Under the pieces are notes generated by a model. That model made no database searches. It was given only the letters and a program-made list of their open reading frames with translations, and was not told where the DNA came from. Position numbers and translations under genes: made by a program. From Afipia birgiae 34632 (GTDB lineage Bacteria > Pseudomonadota > Alphaproteobacteria > Rhizobiales > Xanthobacteraceae): DNA of 64,000 nucleotides. The DNA is taken from positions 2,787,931-2,851,930 of the forward strand of contig NZ_HG326652.1 in assembly GCF_000308295.2 (NCBI RefSeq), read 5' to 3'. Positions 9,193 through 17,508 of the stretch are shown here, piece by piece (the first letter of the stretch is position 1; each line of letters starts with the position of its first letter).

Positions 9193-9226
9193 AAAAACGG
9201 CCCTGTTCCCAGCGGAACAAGGCCGT
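9193..9226 (-). terminator. Rho-independent terminator after the DUF4170 gene
   Basis: On the minus strand a 13-bp stem (ACGGCCTTGTTCC pairing with GGAACAGGGCCGT, one G-T type mismatch) with a short GCTG-type loop is followed by TTTTT. It lies 34 nt downstream of the DUF4170 stop. Confidence 0.8.
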
Positions 9227-9259
9227 AAATCGGGCGGGCGAACCTCGCCCCGGGAGCTG

Positions 9260-9469
9260 TCAGGTGCTGCTGGTGCGGTGAGGTTCTTCCACAATGGAGA
9301 AACGCACGCCCGCGCGATGACGGTTTTCTTCCGAGACGACACGCCAGGCATCCTCGGCCTCCTTGCGGGTCTTGAACGGACCCTGGACCTGAGCCGAGCC
9401 TTCCACGAGCTTGTGGAAGTTCATCGAGCCGAACTCACCGCCAATCACCCAGAAATTGCTGCCGCTCAT
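9260..9469 (-). CDS. DUF4170 small protein
   Basis: 69 residues with the DUF4170 pattern: NFWVIGGEFGSMNFHKLVEG, then VQGPFKTRKEAEDAWRVVSEE, then RHRAGVRFSIVEE. It is small, soluble and has no signal. DUF4170 proteins are short alphaproteobacterial proteins of unknown function. It is followed by a good terminator, so it is a monocistronic unit. The ATG has a GAGACAC-type weak ribosome binding region. Confidence 0.87.
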   Translation of the reverse strand: MSGSNFWVIGGEFGSMNFHKLVEGSAQVQGPFKTRKEAEDAWRVVSEENRHRAGVRFSIVEEPHRTSST

Positions 9470-9631
9470 TTGTGTCTCCGTCAGTTAGCTTGAAGTGCAA
9501 TAGACTGTTTTGTGAACATGATCGTTTCGGAAAATCAATCCACTTCCGGTTCATGCTCGGCATTTCAGCCGCTTGCACCTTCGCGCCGTGTATTGATCCT
9601 GGACCCTATCTAGTCACGTTGCCGCCGTTTG

Positions 9632-9650
9632 TAATGCAAATTCTGCATTA
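9632..9650. promoter_or_regulatory. Inverted repeat TAATGCA-N5-TGCATTA in a gene-free stretch
   Basis: Perfect 7-bp arms (9632-9638 and 9644-9650) separated by AATTC. It lies between the DUF4170 gene (start 9469) and the end of the ScfR-type regulator gene (9712). It could be an operator for the DUF4170 gene or a weak terminator. The rest of 9470-9711 shows nothing recognisable. Confidence 0.35.
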
Positions 9651-9711
9651 ATCCAGTGTGGCGGTTTGCAGGTTCGCATCATTTTACAGCGCGCAGGCGC
9701 GTCACAAACAA

Positions 9712-11151
9712 TCAGTCGGACGAGAACCCGAACGGAACGCTCAGCCGCCGGTAATCGTCGGGAAGAAGTTCGCGGCCGATCGGAAGTTCGGATCGCGCGG
9801 CGCATGTCGGACGATGGCAGACGCGGCATGCGACGCCGATCGGCGTCGGCGCATCGGCGCGAGGCCCGGATTCATCGCTGGTATAGATCAGCTTTTCGGC
9901 ATGCTCAGCGGCGCAACCAATCGCAATCGCACGCTCCACGCGTACCGCGCCGAACGAGCCCCCACCGGCGGTGACTGTGCGGGCAATGGAAAAGAATCGC
10001 TGACCGTCAGGCAATTCCAGCCACTGCGTCACGATCTGGCGCGGCGTTTTGAAGACTCCGTGAACTGACCACAGCGGACAGGCTCCTCCGTGCTTCGCGA
10101 AGGGAAAGCCTGCGCCGTCGAGCAATTTCGAAATATTGCCAGCCGGATCGACGCGGATCAAAAAGAACGGAACCTTTTCCGAACCCGGTCTCTGCAACGT
10201 CGTGATGCGATGCGCCGTCTGCTCGAAGCTGGTTCCGAACTGGCGCGCCAGCGCTTCAACATCGTAACGACGCGTCTCCGCCGCTTTGGCGAATGCGGAA
10301 TACGGCATGATGAGCGCGGCGGCTGCGTAACTCGCAAGCGACCGGTGCGCCAGCAGTTCGCCGCTCTTGGTGCTGAATTGGCCGGCTTTCAGCGCGGCAC
10401 CGATCTCATCCTCAAATTCGAGATAGGCGAGTTGCTGGGCCAGTTGGAAATTGAAGCTCGCGGTGTCGAGCGAGTCGTCAAACAGGATTTCCTTGCGGTG
10501 ACGATCCAGCCGTCTGACCGAGCCGAGCATGACATCGGGCGGCAGGTGGCGAACGCGCAGGTTATGGCGGCTGCTCAGCCGTTCGATAAACCAGCCCTGA
10601 CCTGCAGGACCATGCAAAATTCGCTCGGCCGCGTCGTCGAGATCCGCGAAATTATTCCGGCGCGCGGCCAGAAACCGCCGGACTTCCGCAACCGGGTCAT
10701 TGACGTCCAAACCGCCGCGTCCCGAGCCCGATGCAGTCCCGGTCAAACCGGGACTTCTGCGATCTGCCAGTGCGAGCTGTTCTTCGCGGTAGGCCGTGTA
10801 GAGCCGCAGGAATGCTTCCGCCAGTCCCGGATAGCCGATTGCGATATCGCTGATTTCAAGCGGAGGAATATCGATATCGGCAAACATCGGCTCCTTGAGA
10901 ACCGCCTGCATGCGCGCGGTATGATCTGCGCCGCCATCGCCCGCGAGATCCGCGAGATCGATCTTGTAGGTGCGCGCCAGGCGAAGCAGCATATCCGCCG
11001 TCACCGGCCGCTGATTGCGCTCCAGAAGCGCCACATAGGGCGCGGAGATGTCCAGATCGGCCGCCATATCGGCCTGCGTCAGCCCCAGATCGCGCCGCAG
11101 CCGCCGCAGCCGCGGCCCCATAAAAACCGAGCGAATTGTCGATGTAGCCAT
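9712..11151 (-). CDS. ScfR/RamB-type short-chain fatty acyl transcriptional regulator
   Basis: 479 residues. An XRE helix-turn-helix lies at about 12-66 (LRRDLGLTQADMAADLDIS, ALLERNQRPVT). A central ImmA/IrrE-like region (about 190-320, FNFQLAQQLAYLEFE) and a C-terminal ScfR domain follow, with the cysteine motif ACRVCHRPTC near 440. This layout is the short-chain fatty acyl regulator family. RamB of Corynebacterium, a member, represses glyoxylate-cycle genes. It is divergent from aceA across 150 bp holding repeated TTGTAAAGT elements, so regulation of aceA and of itself is the natural reading. The ligand is probably a short acyl-CoA, which is inferred. Confidence 0.92.
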   Translation of the reverse strand: MATSTIRSVFMGPRLRRLRRDLGLTQADMAADLDISAPYVALLERNQRPVTADMLLRLARTYKIDLADLAGDGGADHTARMQAVLKEPMFADIDIPPLEISDIAIGYPGLAEAFLRLYTAYREEQLALADRRSPGLTGTASGSGRGGLDVNDPVAEVRRFLAARRNNFADLDDAAERILHGPAGQGWFIERLSSRHNLRVRHLPPDVMLGSVRRLDRHRKEILFDDSLDTASFNFQLAQQLAYLEFEDEIGAALKAGQFSTKSGELLAHRSLASYAAAALIMPYSAFAKAAETRRYDVEALARQFGTSFEQTAHRITTLQRPGSEKVPFFLIRVDPAGNISKLLDGAGFPFAKHGGACPLWSVHGVFKTPRQIVTQWLELPDGQRFFSIARTVTAGGGSFGAVRVERAIAIGCAAEHAEKLIYTSDESGPRADAPTPIGVACRVCHRPTCAARSELPIGRELLPDDYRRLSVPFGFSSD

Positions 11152-11177
11152 GGGCGGTCATCCTGCCAAACCAGCCA

Positions 11178-11220
11178 AATTGTAAAGTAATTACAGCATT
11201 ACAATTAAAGTTTGTAAAGT
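11178..11220. promoter_or_regulatory. Probable ScfR operator region upstream of aceA
   Basis: Two identical TTGTAAAGT copies (11180-11188 and 11212-11220) are 32 bp apart, three helical turns. The first also forms an inverted repeat AATTGTAA / TTACAATT (11178-11185 and 11199-11206). The second copy, within AAAGTTTGTAAAGT, resembles the RamB site of Corynebacterium (AAAGTTTGCAAA). The region lies between the ScfR gene and aceA. The binding protein is inferred. Confidence 0.55.
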
Positions 11221-11301
11221 CTGACAAGCTATCTTCGAAACCCCTAGCGATTGACCGCGCGATGCGTTGAAACAGTGGCAACTTCACAAGGGATCACAAC
11301 C

Positions 11302-12942
11302 ATGAATTACCAATCGCGCGGAATTTCCGACCAAGCAATTCAAGGCCCGGCTTCCTATCAGGCCGAGATCACTGCGGCTGAGGCCCTCCTCAAGGGCCAC
11401 ACGACATGGAACGGCGTCACCGCCGAGGCCGTTGCACGCATGCGCCTGCAGAACCGCTTCAGGACCGGCCTGGACGTCGCCCGCTACACCGCGGACGTGA
11501 TGCGCGCGGACATGGCCGCGTATGACGCCGATCCGACCAAGTACACCCAGTCGCTGGGTTGCTGGCACGGCTTCATCGCCCAGCAGAAGCTGATCTCGAT
11601 CAAGAAGCACTTCGGCGGCAAGACCGACCGCCGTTACCTCTATCTGTCGGGCTGGATGATCGCGGCGCTGCGCTCCGAATTCGGACCGCTGCCGGATCAG
11701 TCCATGCATGAAAAGACCTCGGTGCCGGCGCTGATCGAAGAGCTTTACACCTTCCTGCGTCAGGCCGACTCGCGCGAACTCAACGACATTTTCCGCGAAC
11801 TCGACGCCGCGCGTAAGGCCGGCGACAAGGCCAAGGAAACGGCGCTGATCGCGAAGATCGACAATTTCCAGACCCACGTCGTGCCTGTCATCGCCGACAT
11901 CGACGCTGGCTTCGGCAATGCCGAAGCAACCTATCTGCTCGCCAAGAAGATGATCGAAGCAGGCGCGTGCGCCCTGCAGATTGAAAATCAGGTCTCCGAC
12001 GAAAAGCAGTGCGGCCATCAGGACGGCAAGGTGACCGTGCCGCACGAAGTCTTCCTCGCGAAGATCCGCGCCTGCCGCCACGCGTTTCTCGAAATGGGCG
12101 TGGACAACGGCATCATCGTGACCCGTACCGACTCGCTCGGCGCAGGCCTCACCCAGCAGATCGCTGTCAGCCACAAGCCGGGCGATCTCGGCGACCAGTA
12201 CAACAGCTTCCTCGATTGCGACGAAGTTGACGCGTCCAAGATCGGCAACGGCGATGTCATCATCAGCCGTAACGGCAAGCTGCTGCGTCCGAAGCGTCTG
12301 CCGAGCAACCTGTATCAGTTCCGCTCCGGCACCGGCGTCGACCGCTGCGTCCTCGACAGCATCACCTCGCTGCAGAACGGCGCTGACCTGCTGTGGATCG
12401 AAACCGAGCGACCGAACATCGCGCAGATCGCCGAAATGGTCGATCGCGTCCGCGAGGTGATCCCGAACGCGAAGCTCGCCTACAACAACTCGCCGTCGTT
12501 CAACTGGACGCTGAACTTCCGCTGGCAGGTGTTCGACGAGTGGAAAGCCGCCGGTAAGGACGTCAGCAAGTACAACCGCGCCGACCTGATGAAGGTGGAG
12601 TATGACGAGACGCCGCTGGCGATCGAAGCCGACCAGCTCATCCGCACCTTCCAGGCGGATTCGGCAAAGCGCGCCGGCATCTTCCACCACCTGATCACGC
12701 TGCCGACCTATCACACGGCAGCGCTGTCGACCGATAACCTCTCGAAGGAATATTTCGGCGATCAGGGCATGCTCGGCTACGTGAAGAACGTTCAGCGTGC
12801 GGAAATCCGCCAGGGTATCGCCTGCGCGAAGCACCAGAACATGGCCGGCTCCGATATCGGCGACGACCACAAGGAGTACTTCGCGGGCGAAGCGGCCCTG
12901 AAGGCGGGCGGTGCCCACAACACGATGAACCAGTTCGGCTAA
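11302..12942 (+). CDS. aceA: Isocitrate lyase
   Basis: 546 residues; it cleaves isocitrate to glyoxylate and succinate in the glyoxylate bypass (cytoplasm). The ATG at 11302 is chosen because AAGGGA lies 8 nt upstream and the protein then begins MNYQSRGISDQ; the frame is open to 11251. The catalytic loop is at 235-239 as KQCGH (C237), where many family members have K-K/R-C-G-H. Other hallmarks are PVIADIDAGFGNAEATY, QIENQVSDEKQCGHQDGK and LAYNNSPSFNW. It belongs to the longer type (about 545 residues against about 430 in E. coli). It is divergent from the ScfR regulator and followed by a strong terminator. Confidence 0.97.
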   Translation: MNYQSRGISDQAIQGPASYQAEITAAEALLKGHTTWNGVTAEAVARMRLQNRFRTGLDVARYTADVMRADMAAYDADPTKYTQSLGCWHGFIAQQKLISIKKHFGGKTDRRYLYLSGWMIAALRSEFGPLPDQSMHEKTSVPALIEELYTFLRQADSRELNDIFRELDAARKAGDKAKETALIAKIDNFQTHVVPVIADIDAGFGNAEATYLLAKKMIEAGACALQIENQVSDEKQCGHQDGKVTVPHEVFLAKIRACRHAFLEMGVDNGIIVTRTDSLGAGLTQQIAVSHKPGDLGDQYNSFLDCDEVDASKIGNGDVIISRNGKLLRPKRLPSNLYQFRSGTGVDRCVLDSITSLQNGADLLWIETERPNIAQIAEMVDRVREVIPNAKLAYNNSPSFNWTLNFRWQVFDEWKAAGKDVSKYNRADLMKVEYDETPLAIEADQLIRTFQADSAKRAGIFHHLITLPTYHTAALSTDNLSKEYFGDQGMLGYVKNVQRAEIRQGIACAKHQNMAGSDIGDDHKEYFAGEAALKAGGAHNTMNQFG

Positions 12943-12973
12943 GGATCTGGCACGACACAATCACAAAAACAGA

Positions 12974-13003
12974 ATGCCCGGCTTCGGCCGGGCATTTTCT
13001 TTT
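12974..13003 (+). terminator. Rho-independent terminator of aceA
   Basis: ATGCCCGGC TTC GGCCGGGCAT forms a stem of 9-10 bp followed by TTTTCTTTT. It starts 32 nt after the aceA stop codon. Confidence 0.9.
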
Positions 13004-13119
13004 GCGACAGTAAATCCCCAGGGATCGCTATGGCGAAAATCGCTTACTTGTGTTGGAGTACAGATGGTTTTAGCCAACCGCCTTCCCTATTCCCGTTTTG
13101 CCTTTTTGATATGGTCCCG

Positions 13120-14352
13120 ATGTCTATTTCCTCCCTCCTTCGTCCTGCCTCTGCCCTTCTCATTGCCTTTGGTCTGTTCGCGACGCCCGCTGCTGCACAG
13201 TCCGGTGCGCGCTGTCACAACGGCCAGAGCTTTGATCAGTTTCTGACGCAACTGAAACAAGACGCGGTCGCTGCCGGCGTGTCGCAGCGTGCGATTGCCG
13301 CCGCCTCACCCGGCATGGTGTACGATCAGGGCATCGTGAACCGCGACCGTGGCCAGCGCGTCTTCGGCCAGATCTTCACCGAGTTCTCTGGTCGTATGGC
13401 CTCCGAAGGCCGCCGCGTGAGGGGCCAACAGCTCATCCAGACTTATGCGCAGGCCTTCGCGCGCGCCGAGAAGGAATACGGCGTACCACCTGCGGTGATC
13501 ACAGCATTCTGGGCGCTGGAGAGCGACTTCGGCGCGGTTCAGGGCAAGCTGCCGACGCTGCGCTCGCTGGTCTCGCTGGCTTATGACTGCCGCCGCTCCG
13601 AGATGTTCCGACAGGAAACCATCGCAGCGCTGAAGATCATCGACCGCGGCGATCTTTCGCCTGCCGAGATGATCGGCTCATGGGCTGGCGAACTTGGCCA
13701 GGCGCAATTTCTGCCGCGCCACTACTTCGATTATGCCGTGGACTACGACGGCGACGGCCACCGCAACATGCTGCGCAGCGCGCCCGACGTGATTGGCTCG
13801 ACCGCGAACTACATCGCGAACGGATTGAAATGGCGGCGCGGCGAGCCGTGGCTGCAGGAGATCCGCGTGCCCGCGAACCTTCCCTGGGATCAGGCAGATC
13901 TCACCATCAAGCATCCGCGCTCGAAATGGGCCGTATGGGGCGTGACCTATGCCGATGGACGTCCATTACCGAAGGACGACCTGCCGGCTTCCGTACTGCT
14001 GCCCATGGGGCGCCTTGGGCCGGCGTTTCTCGCCTATCCGAATTTCGCCGCCTACACCGAATGGAATAATTCGCTGATCTATTCCACCACCGCCGGCTAT
14101 CTCGCCACCCGCATCGCCGGCGCAGGTCCGATGCGAAAACCTGCAACGCCCGTTGCGCAATTGCCGTTCAACGAAATCAAGGAATTGCAGCAACTGCTCG
14201 CACGCCAAGGCTACAACGTCGGCAAGATCGACGGCATTCTCGGCCAGCAGAGCCGCATCGCGATCAAGACCATGCAGACGAAGTACGGCCTGCCCGCCGA
14301 TTCGTGGCCGACCGCCGAACTGCTGGCGCGGATGCGCGGCGGACCCGGCTGA
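13120..14352 (+). CDS. Lytic murein transglycosylase (MltB family) with peptidoglycan-binding domain
   Basis: About 410 residues. A signal peptide (SSLLRPASALLIAFGLF, cleavage after AAAQ) sets the start near 13111-13120; both ATGs are plausible and neither has a strong ribosome binding site. The SLT_2 catalytic domain covers about 40-320, with the catalytic glutamate in AFWALESDFG and the signature GSWAGELGQAQFLPRHY, then DGDGHRNM and GSTANYIANG. A C-terminal PG_binding_1 repeat follows (about 345-405, IKELQQLLARQGYNVGKIDG). It cleaves the MurNAc-GlcNAc bond to 1,6-anhydro products in the periplasm. It is monocistronic. Confidence 0.9.
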   Translation: MSISSLLRPASALLIAFGLFATPAAAQSGARCHNGQSFDQFLTQLKQDAVAAGVSQRAIAAASPGMVYDQGIVNRDRGQRVFGQIFTEFSGRMASEGRRVRGQQLIQTYAQAFARAEKEYGVPPAVITAFWALESDFGAVQGKLPTLRSLVSLAYDCRRSEMFRQETIAALKIIDRGDLSPAEMIGSWAGELGQAQFLPRHYFDYAVDYDGDGHRNMLRSAPDVIGSTANYIANGLKWRRGEPWLQEIRVPANLPWDQADLTIKHPRSKWAVWGVTYADGRPLPKDDLPASVLLPMGRLGPAFLAYPNFAAYTEWNNSLIYSTTAGYLATRIAGAGPMRKPATPVAQLPFNEIKELQQLLARQGYNVGKIDGILGQQSRIAIKTMQTKYGLPADSWPTAELLARMRGGPG

Positions 14353-14444
14353 TTGTCACACATCGGCCTTGTAAGGCCACGGGGAACATCTACATCGGGC
14401 TAGCCTGACTTCATGGCAAGATTTTCCCTGAAAGGTTGCCCAAC

Positions 14445-14954
14445 GTGTCCATCTCATTCTACGACGGCTCAGCTCCGGTCTTTATCCGCACATTGAACGC
14501 GCTTTCAGCCATTCTGACCAAGGCCGAGGCACACGCCGCCGCAAACAAGATCGCGCCAGGCGACCTGCTTGAGGCGCGGCTGCATCCGACGATGTATCCG
14601 CTGACGAAGCAGGTTCAGCTCGCGTGCGACTTCTCCGGCAAGGCCTGCGCGCGTTTCACGCAAACCGAATTGCCGGTGATGGCCGATACCGAGACCACCT
14701 TCGCGGAATTGCAGGCGCGGATCAAAAAGGTTCTGGCGAACATCGAGGCTCTGCCGCCGGCCAAGTATGAAGGCGCCGAAAAGCGCGAGATTACGTTTCC
14801 CGTCGGTCCCGGCCAGACCATGACACTGACCGGCCAGCAGTTTCTCAATCACTCGGCGATACCGCAGTTCTTTTTCCATTGCACCACCGCCTACGACATC
14901 CTGCGTCACAAGGGCGTCGAGTTGGGCAAGCGCGACTTCCTCGGTGTTGCGTAA
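14445..14954 (+). CDS. DUF1993 protein, first of a tandem pair
   Basis: 169 residues from a GTG start at 14445. This start is preferred because AAAGG lies 9 nt upstream and the product (MSISFYDGSAPVFIRTL) then aligns with the start of the neighbouring paralogue. Family features: LEARLHPTMYPLTKQVQLACDF, TETTFAELQARI, and FFFHCTTAYDILRHKGVELGKRDFLG near the end. DUF1993 has a DinB-like four-helix look but no established activity. The second copy follows 37 nt later. Confidence 0.85.
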   Translation: MSISFYDGSAPVFIRTLNALSAILTKAEAHAAANKIAPGDLLEARLHPTMYPLTKQVQLACDFSGKACARFTQTELPVMADTETTFAELQARIKKVLANIEALPPAKYEGAEKREITFPVGPGQTMTLTGQQFLNHSAIPQFFFHCTTAYDILRHKGVELGKRDFLGVA

Positions 14955-14991
14955 GAGCTAGCGCGTTTCATACGTCCTGAAAGCACCCTTC

Positions 14992-15495
14992 ATGTCGCTG
15001 TTCGATTCGTCAGTGCCCGCGTTTGTTCAGACCCTGACCAGCCTTTCCGCGGTTCTCGACAAGGCAGAAGCCCACGCGAAGGCCAGGGGAATTCAGCCGG
15101 ACGCCCTGCTCGGCGCGCGGCTGTTTCCCGACATGTTTCCGCTCACCCTCCAAATCCAGCATGCCTGCGATCTGGCGGGAAGGGCCTGTGCACGCCTCGC
15201 ACAGGTTGAAATCCCTATAACCGCTGATACCGAAACGACCTTCGCCGAGTTGAATCAACGCATCGGGAAGACCATCGCGTATGTGAGGGCATTCGAGCGC
15301 TCACAGTTCGACGGTGCGGAAACACGAAACATCACCGTCGACGTTGGTTCCGGACGACCCGTGCCCCTCAGCGGTCAACGGTATTTGAGCAATTTCGCGC
15401 TGCCGAGTTTCTATTTCCACGCCACCACCGCCTACGACATCCTTCGTCACAACGGCGTCGAACTCGGCAAGCGAGATTTCCTCGGCGCAGTCTGA
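14992..15495 (+). CDS. DUF1993 protein, second of a tandem pair
   Basis: 167 residues, starting MSLFDSSVPAFVQTLTSL, clearly paralogous to the protein encoded just upstream: the same ARLFPDMFPLTLQIQHACDLAG block, TETTFAELNQRI, and an almost identical C-terminus (HATTAYDILRHNGVELGKR). The divergence along the length suggests an old duplication, not a recent repeat. Function is unknown. The 37-nt gap to the first copy suggests co-transcription. No gene follows until 15768; I see nothing recognisable in 15496-15767. Confidence 0.85.
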   Translation: MSLFDSSVPAFVQTLTSLSAVLDKAEAHAKARGIQPDALLGARLFPDMFPLTLQIQHACDLAGRACARLAQVEIPITADTETTFAELNQRIGKTIAYVRAFERSQFDGAETRNITVDVGSGRPVPLSGQRYLSNFALPSFYFHATTAYDILRHNGVELGKRDFLGAV

Positions 15496-15767
15496 CGCCA
15501 CCGCTTCATCGCCTGGGAAGCATCGCGCAATGGCGCCGACAGCGCCTTTCGGCTTTCTGGCCTCCAGTTGAGAGGTGGTCATGCTGCATTGTTCCTGAGG
15601 TCGAATGAATCCTTCTAAGGAAGCGCAATCGCTGTTCCGTGATGGCCAACACATGTCTGCCATTCAGCGCGGCTGAACGGGCACTTTTCAATCGGCTGTG
15701 ACTTGCATTTTCGCGCGCGCGATACTTACATGCATCTGCATCGAAATCGCCTCAGGAAAGAGCAGCC

Positions 15768-16865
15768 ATGTCCGCTTCCAAACTTTTCGACCCCTACAAG
15801 CTCGGCGCCGTCACGCTGACCAATCGCGCCGTCATGGCTCCGCTGACGCGCAACCGCGCCGTCGCGGGTTTCGTGCCCAACCCGCTCGCTATCGAATATT
15901 ACGGGCAGCGCGCCTCGGCCGGGCTGCTCGTCACCGAAGCAAGCCAGGTCTCGCAGCAGGGCCAGGGTTATCAGGACACCCCCGGTATCTACACGAAAGA
16001 GCAGGTCGCAGGCTGGCGCAAAGTTACCGACCGCGTTCATGAACGTGGCGGCCACATTTACATTCAGCTCTGGCATGTCGGGCGTGTTTCCCACACCGCG
16101 CTGCAGGCGAATGACGGCGCACCGGTGGCGCCGTCCGCAGTCCGCGCCAAGGGCAAGACCTTCGTCGGCGGCACCTTCGTCGATGTGTCCGAGCCCCGCG
16201 CACTGGACCTCGGCGAAATCCCCGGCATCATCGACAACTTCAAGCGCGCATCCGCCAATGCGCTCGCAGCCGGTTTCGACGGCGTCGAAATTCACGGCGC
16301 GAACGGCTATCTGCTCGACCAGTTCGCCAAGGACGGCGCCAACAAGCGCACCGATGCCTATGGCGGCTCAATCGAGAACCGCGCACGGCTGATGCTTGAA
16401 GTCTCAAAGGCCGTCGCATCTGAGGCAGGCGCCGACCGCACCGGGATTCGCATTTCGCCGGTGACGCCCGCCAACGATGTTTCCGACAGCAATCCGCAGC
16501 CGCTGTTCGATCACATCGTCGATCAACTTAACGCGCTGAAGCTGGTCTACATCCACGTCATCGAAGGCGCGACCGGCGGCCCGCGCGACATCGCGCCGTT
16601 CGACCATGACAGCCTGCGTAAGCGCTTCAACGGCACCTACATCGCCAACAACGGTTATGACTTCAAGCTGGCGACGGAAGTTCTGGACAAGAACAAGGCG
16701 GACCTGATCGCGTTCGGCAAGCTGTTTATTTCAAACCCCGACCTTGTGGAGCGTCTCAAGCTCGGCGCGGCGCTGAACGATTTCGACAAGGCGACGTTCT
16801 ATGGCGGGAGCGCCAAGGGGTACACCGACTATCCGGCGCTCGGGCGTCAGGCCGCGGCCGAATAA
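15768..16865 (+). CDS. Alkene reductase, Old Yellow Enzyme family (NemA-like)
   Basis: 365 residues of a TIM-barrel FMN enzyme that reduces activated C=C bonds (enones, maleimides, some nitro compounds) with NAD(P)H. The N-terminus LFDPYKLGAVTLTNRAVMAPLTRNR is typical. The substrate-binding pair H176/N179 and Y181 sit in HGANGYLLDQF. YGGSIENRARLMLEV and the late FGKLFISNPDLVERL are also diagnostic. It closely follows the NemA / N-ethylmaleimide reductase pattern. It is monocistronic, preceded by AGGAAAGAG and followed by a hairpin terminator. No NemR-type regulator gene lies next to it. Confidence 0.93.
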   Translation: MSASKLFDPYKLGAVTLTNRAVMAPLTRNRAVAGFVPNPLAIEYYGQRASAGLLVTEASQVSQQGQGYQDTPGIYTKEQVAGWRKVTDRVHERGGHIYIQLWHVGRVSHTALQANDGAPVAPSAVRAKGKTFVGGTFVDVSEPRALDLGEIPGIIDNFKRASANALAAGFDGVEIHGANGYLLDQFAKDGANKRTDAYGGSIENRARLMLEVSKAVASEAGADRTGIRISPVTPANDVSDSNPQPLFDHIVDQLNALKLVYIHVIEGATGGPRDIAPFDHDSLRKRFNGTYIANNGYDFKLATEVLDKNKADLIAFGKLFISNPDLVERLKLGAALNDFDKATFYGGSAKGYTDYPALGRQAAAE

Positions 16866-16892
16866 CCGGCCATCACGCACATCCAAATTCAA

Positions 16893-16916
16893 AAGGCCGG
16901 GAGCGATCCCGGCCTT
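16893..16916 (+). terminator. Hairpin between the alkene reductase gene and the 64-aa gene
   Basis: AAGGCCGGGA GCGA TCCCGGCCTT is a perfect 10-bp stem with a 4-nt loop. It lies between convergent genes and could serve both strands: A-rich on the left side, TTCGCCTT on the right. Confidence 0.75.
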
Positions 16917-16933
16917 CGCCTTGAGATCAACGG

Positions 16934-17128
16934 TTAAGCGGGAACCGGGTCCAACTGCCCGGCGAGGAATCTCGTGGCGGCGCGCTCTGCCTCGCGCGCG
17001 TTCTTGAAAACGCGGCCATCAAGCGGATTGAATTTGTGAACCGCCGCGAAAAAACGAAAACCCGATTTCTCACGAACGACGATGCCTGCGGCTTCCGAGC
17101 TGACTTCGATGATGTAGGTGTCCGACAT
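16934..17128 (-). CDS. Small conserved hypothetical protein, 64 aa
   Basis: A short soluble protein (MSDTYIIEVSSEAAGIVVRE..., ending FLAGQLDPVPA) whose composition is that of a real protein: alternating strands, then an amphipathic helix (FKNAREAERAATRFLAG). A GGATAAG-type ribosome binding sequence is close to the ATG. It is similar in style to the small KTRKEAEDAW protein encoded at 9260, but I cannot claim homology. A perfect 10-bp inverted repeat lies 50 nt upstream. Function is unknown. Confidence 0.65.
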   Translation of the reverse strand: MSDTYIIEVSSEAAGIVVREKSGFRFFAAVHKFNPLDGRVFKNAREAERAATRFLAGQLDPVPA

Positions 17129-17177
17129 GTTTCTTATCCGTGCCCCGTCTTGGGTTCCTCACGCGCAATAACTCCGA

Positions 17178-17200
17178 AGGGCTGAAAAGGTTTCAGCCCT
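17178..17200. promoter_or_regulatory. Perfect 10-bp inverted repeat upstream of the 64-aa gene
   Basis: AGGGCTGAAA (17178-17187) and TTTCAGCCCT (17191-17200) are separated by AGG. No run of T follows on either strand, so it is not a classical terminator. It lies 50-72 nt upstream of the 64-aa gene and could be an operator or an RNA structure. Confidence 0.4.
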
Positions 17201-17508
17201 GAGCTGTCCAACACATCACTCGTCTCCCCGATTGTTATGCACATTCCGGGCCATCGCTTCAGGCCGGATTTCCATCCGACATGACTTCAAAACAGACGCG
17301 CACTGACTCTCCACGAGCAGCCCGCCGCACCTGTAGGCGCTTCGCGCGACAGTTTTATAACTGGAATGCAGAGGCCGGAAGATCGTCACCACGCCGCGAC
17401 AAAATAGCAATGCCGGTTACGTGCAACGCCACAAAACGAGACGAACGAATTCGTGCAACCGTCACAGTCGCGAAAAATTGCCTAGTGCATTGAGGACGAA
17501 TCGTTCCG
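17201..17508. other. Gene-free stretch
   Basis: About 300 bp with short open frames on both strands (for example 17281-17493) but none with a ribosome binding site or a recognisable product. I see no repeat or RNA gene in it. Confidence 0.5.

Noticed and set aside
11284-12960. 558-codon open frame antisense to aceA
   Set aside because: It mirrors the codon pattern of isocitrate lyase, is Arg/Val/Asp-rich, has no ribosome binding site and no recognisable family; high-GC shadow.
17281-17493. 70-codon plus-strand frame
   Set aside because: No ribosome binding site, Arg/Thr-rich, no family.
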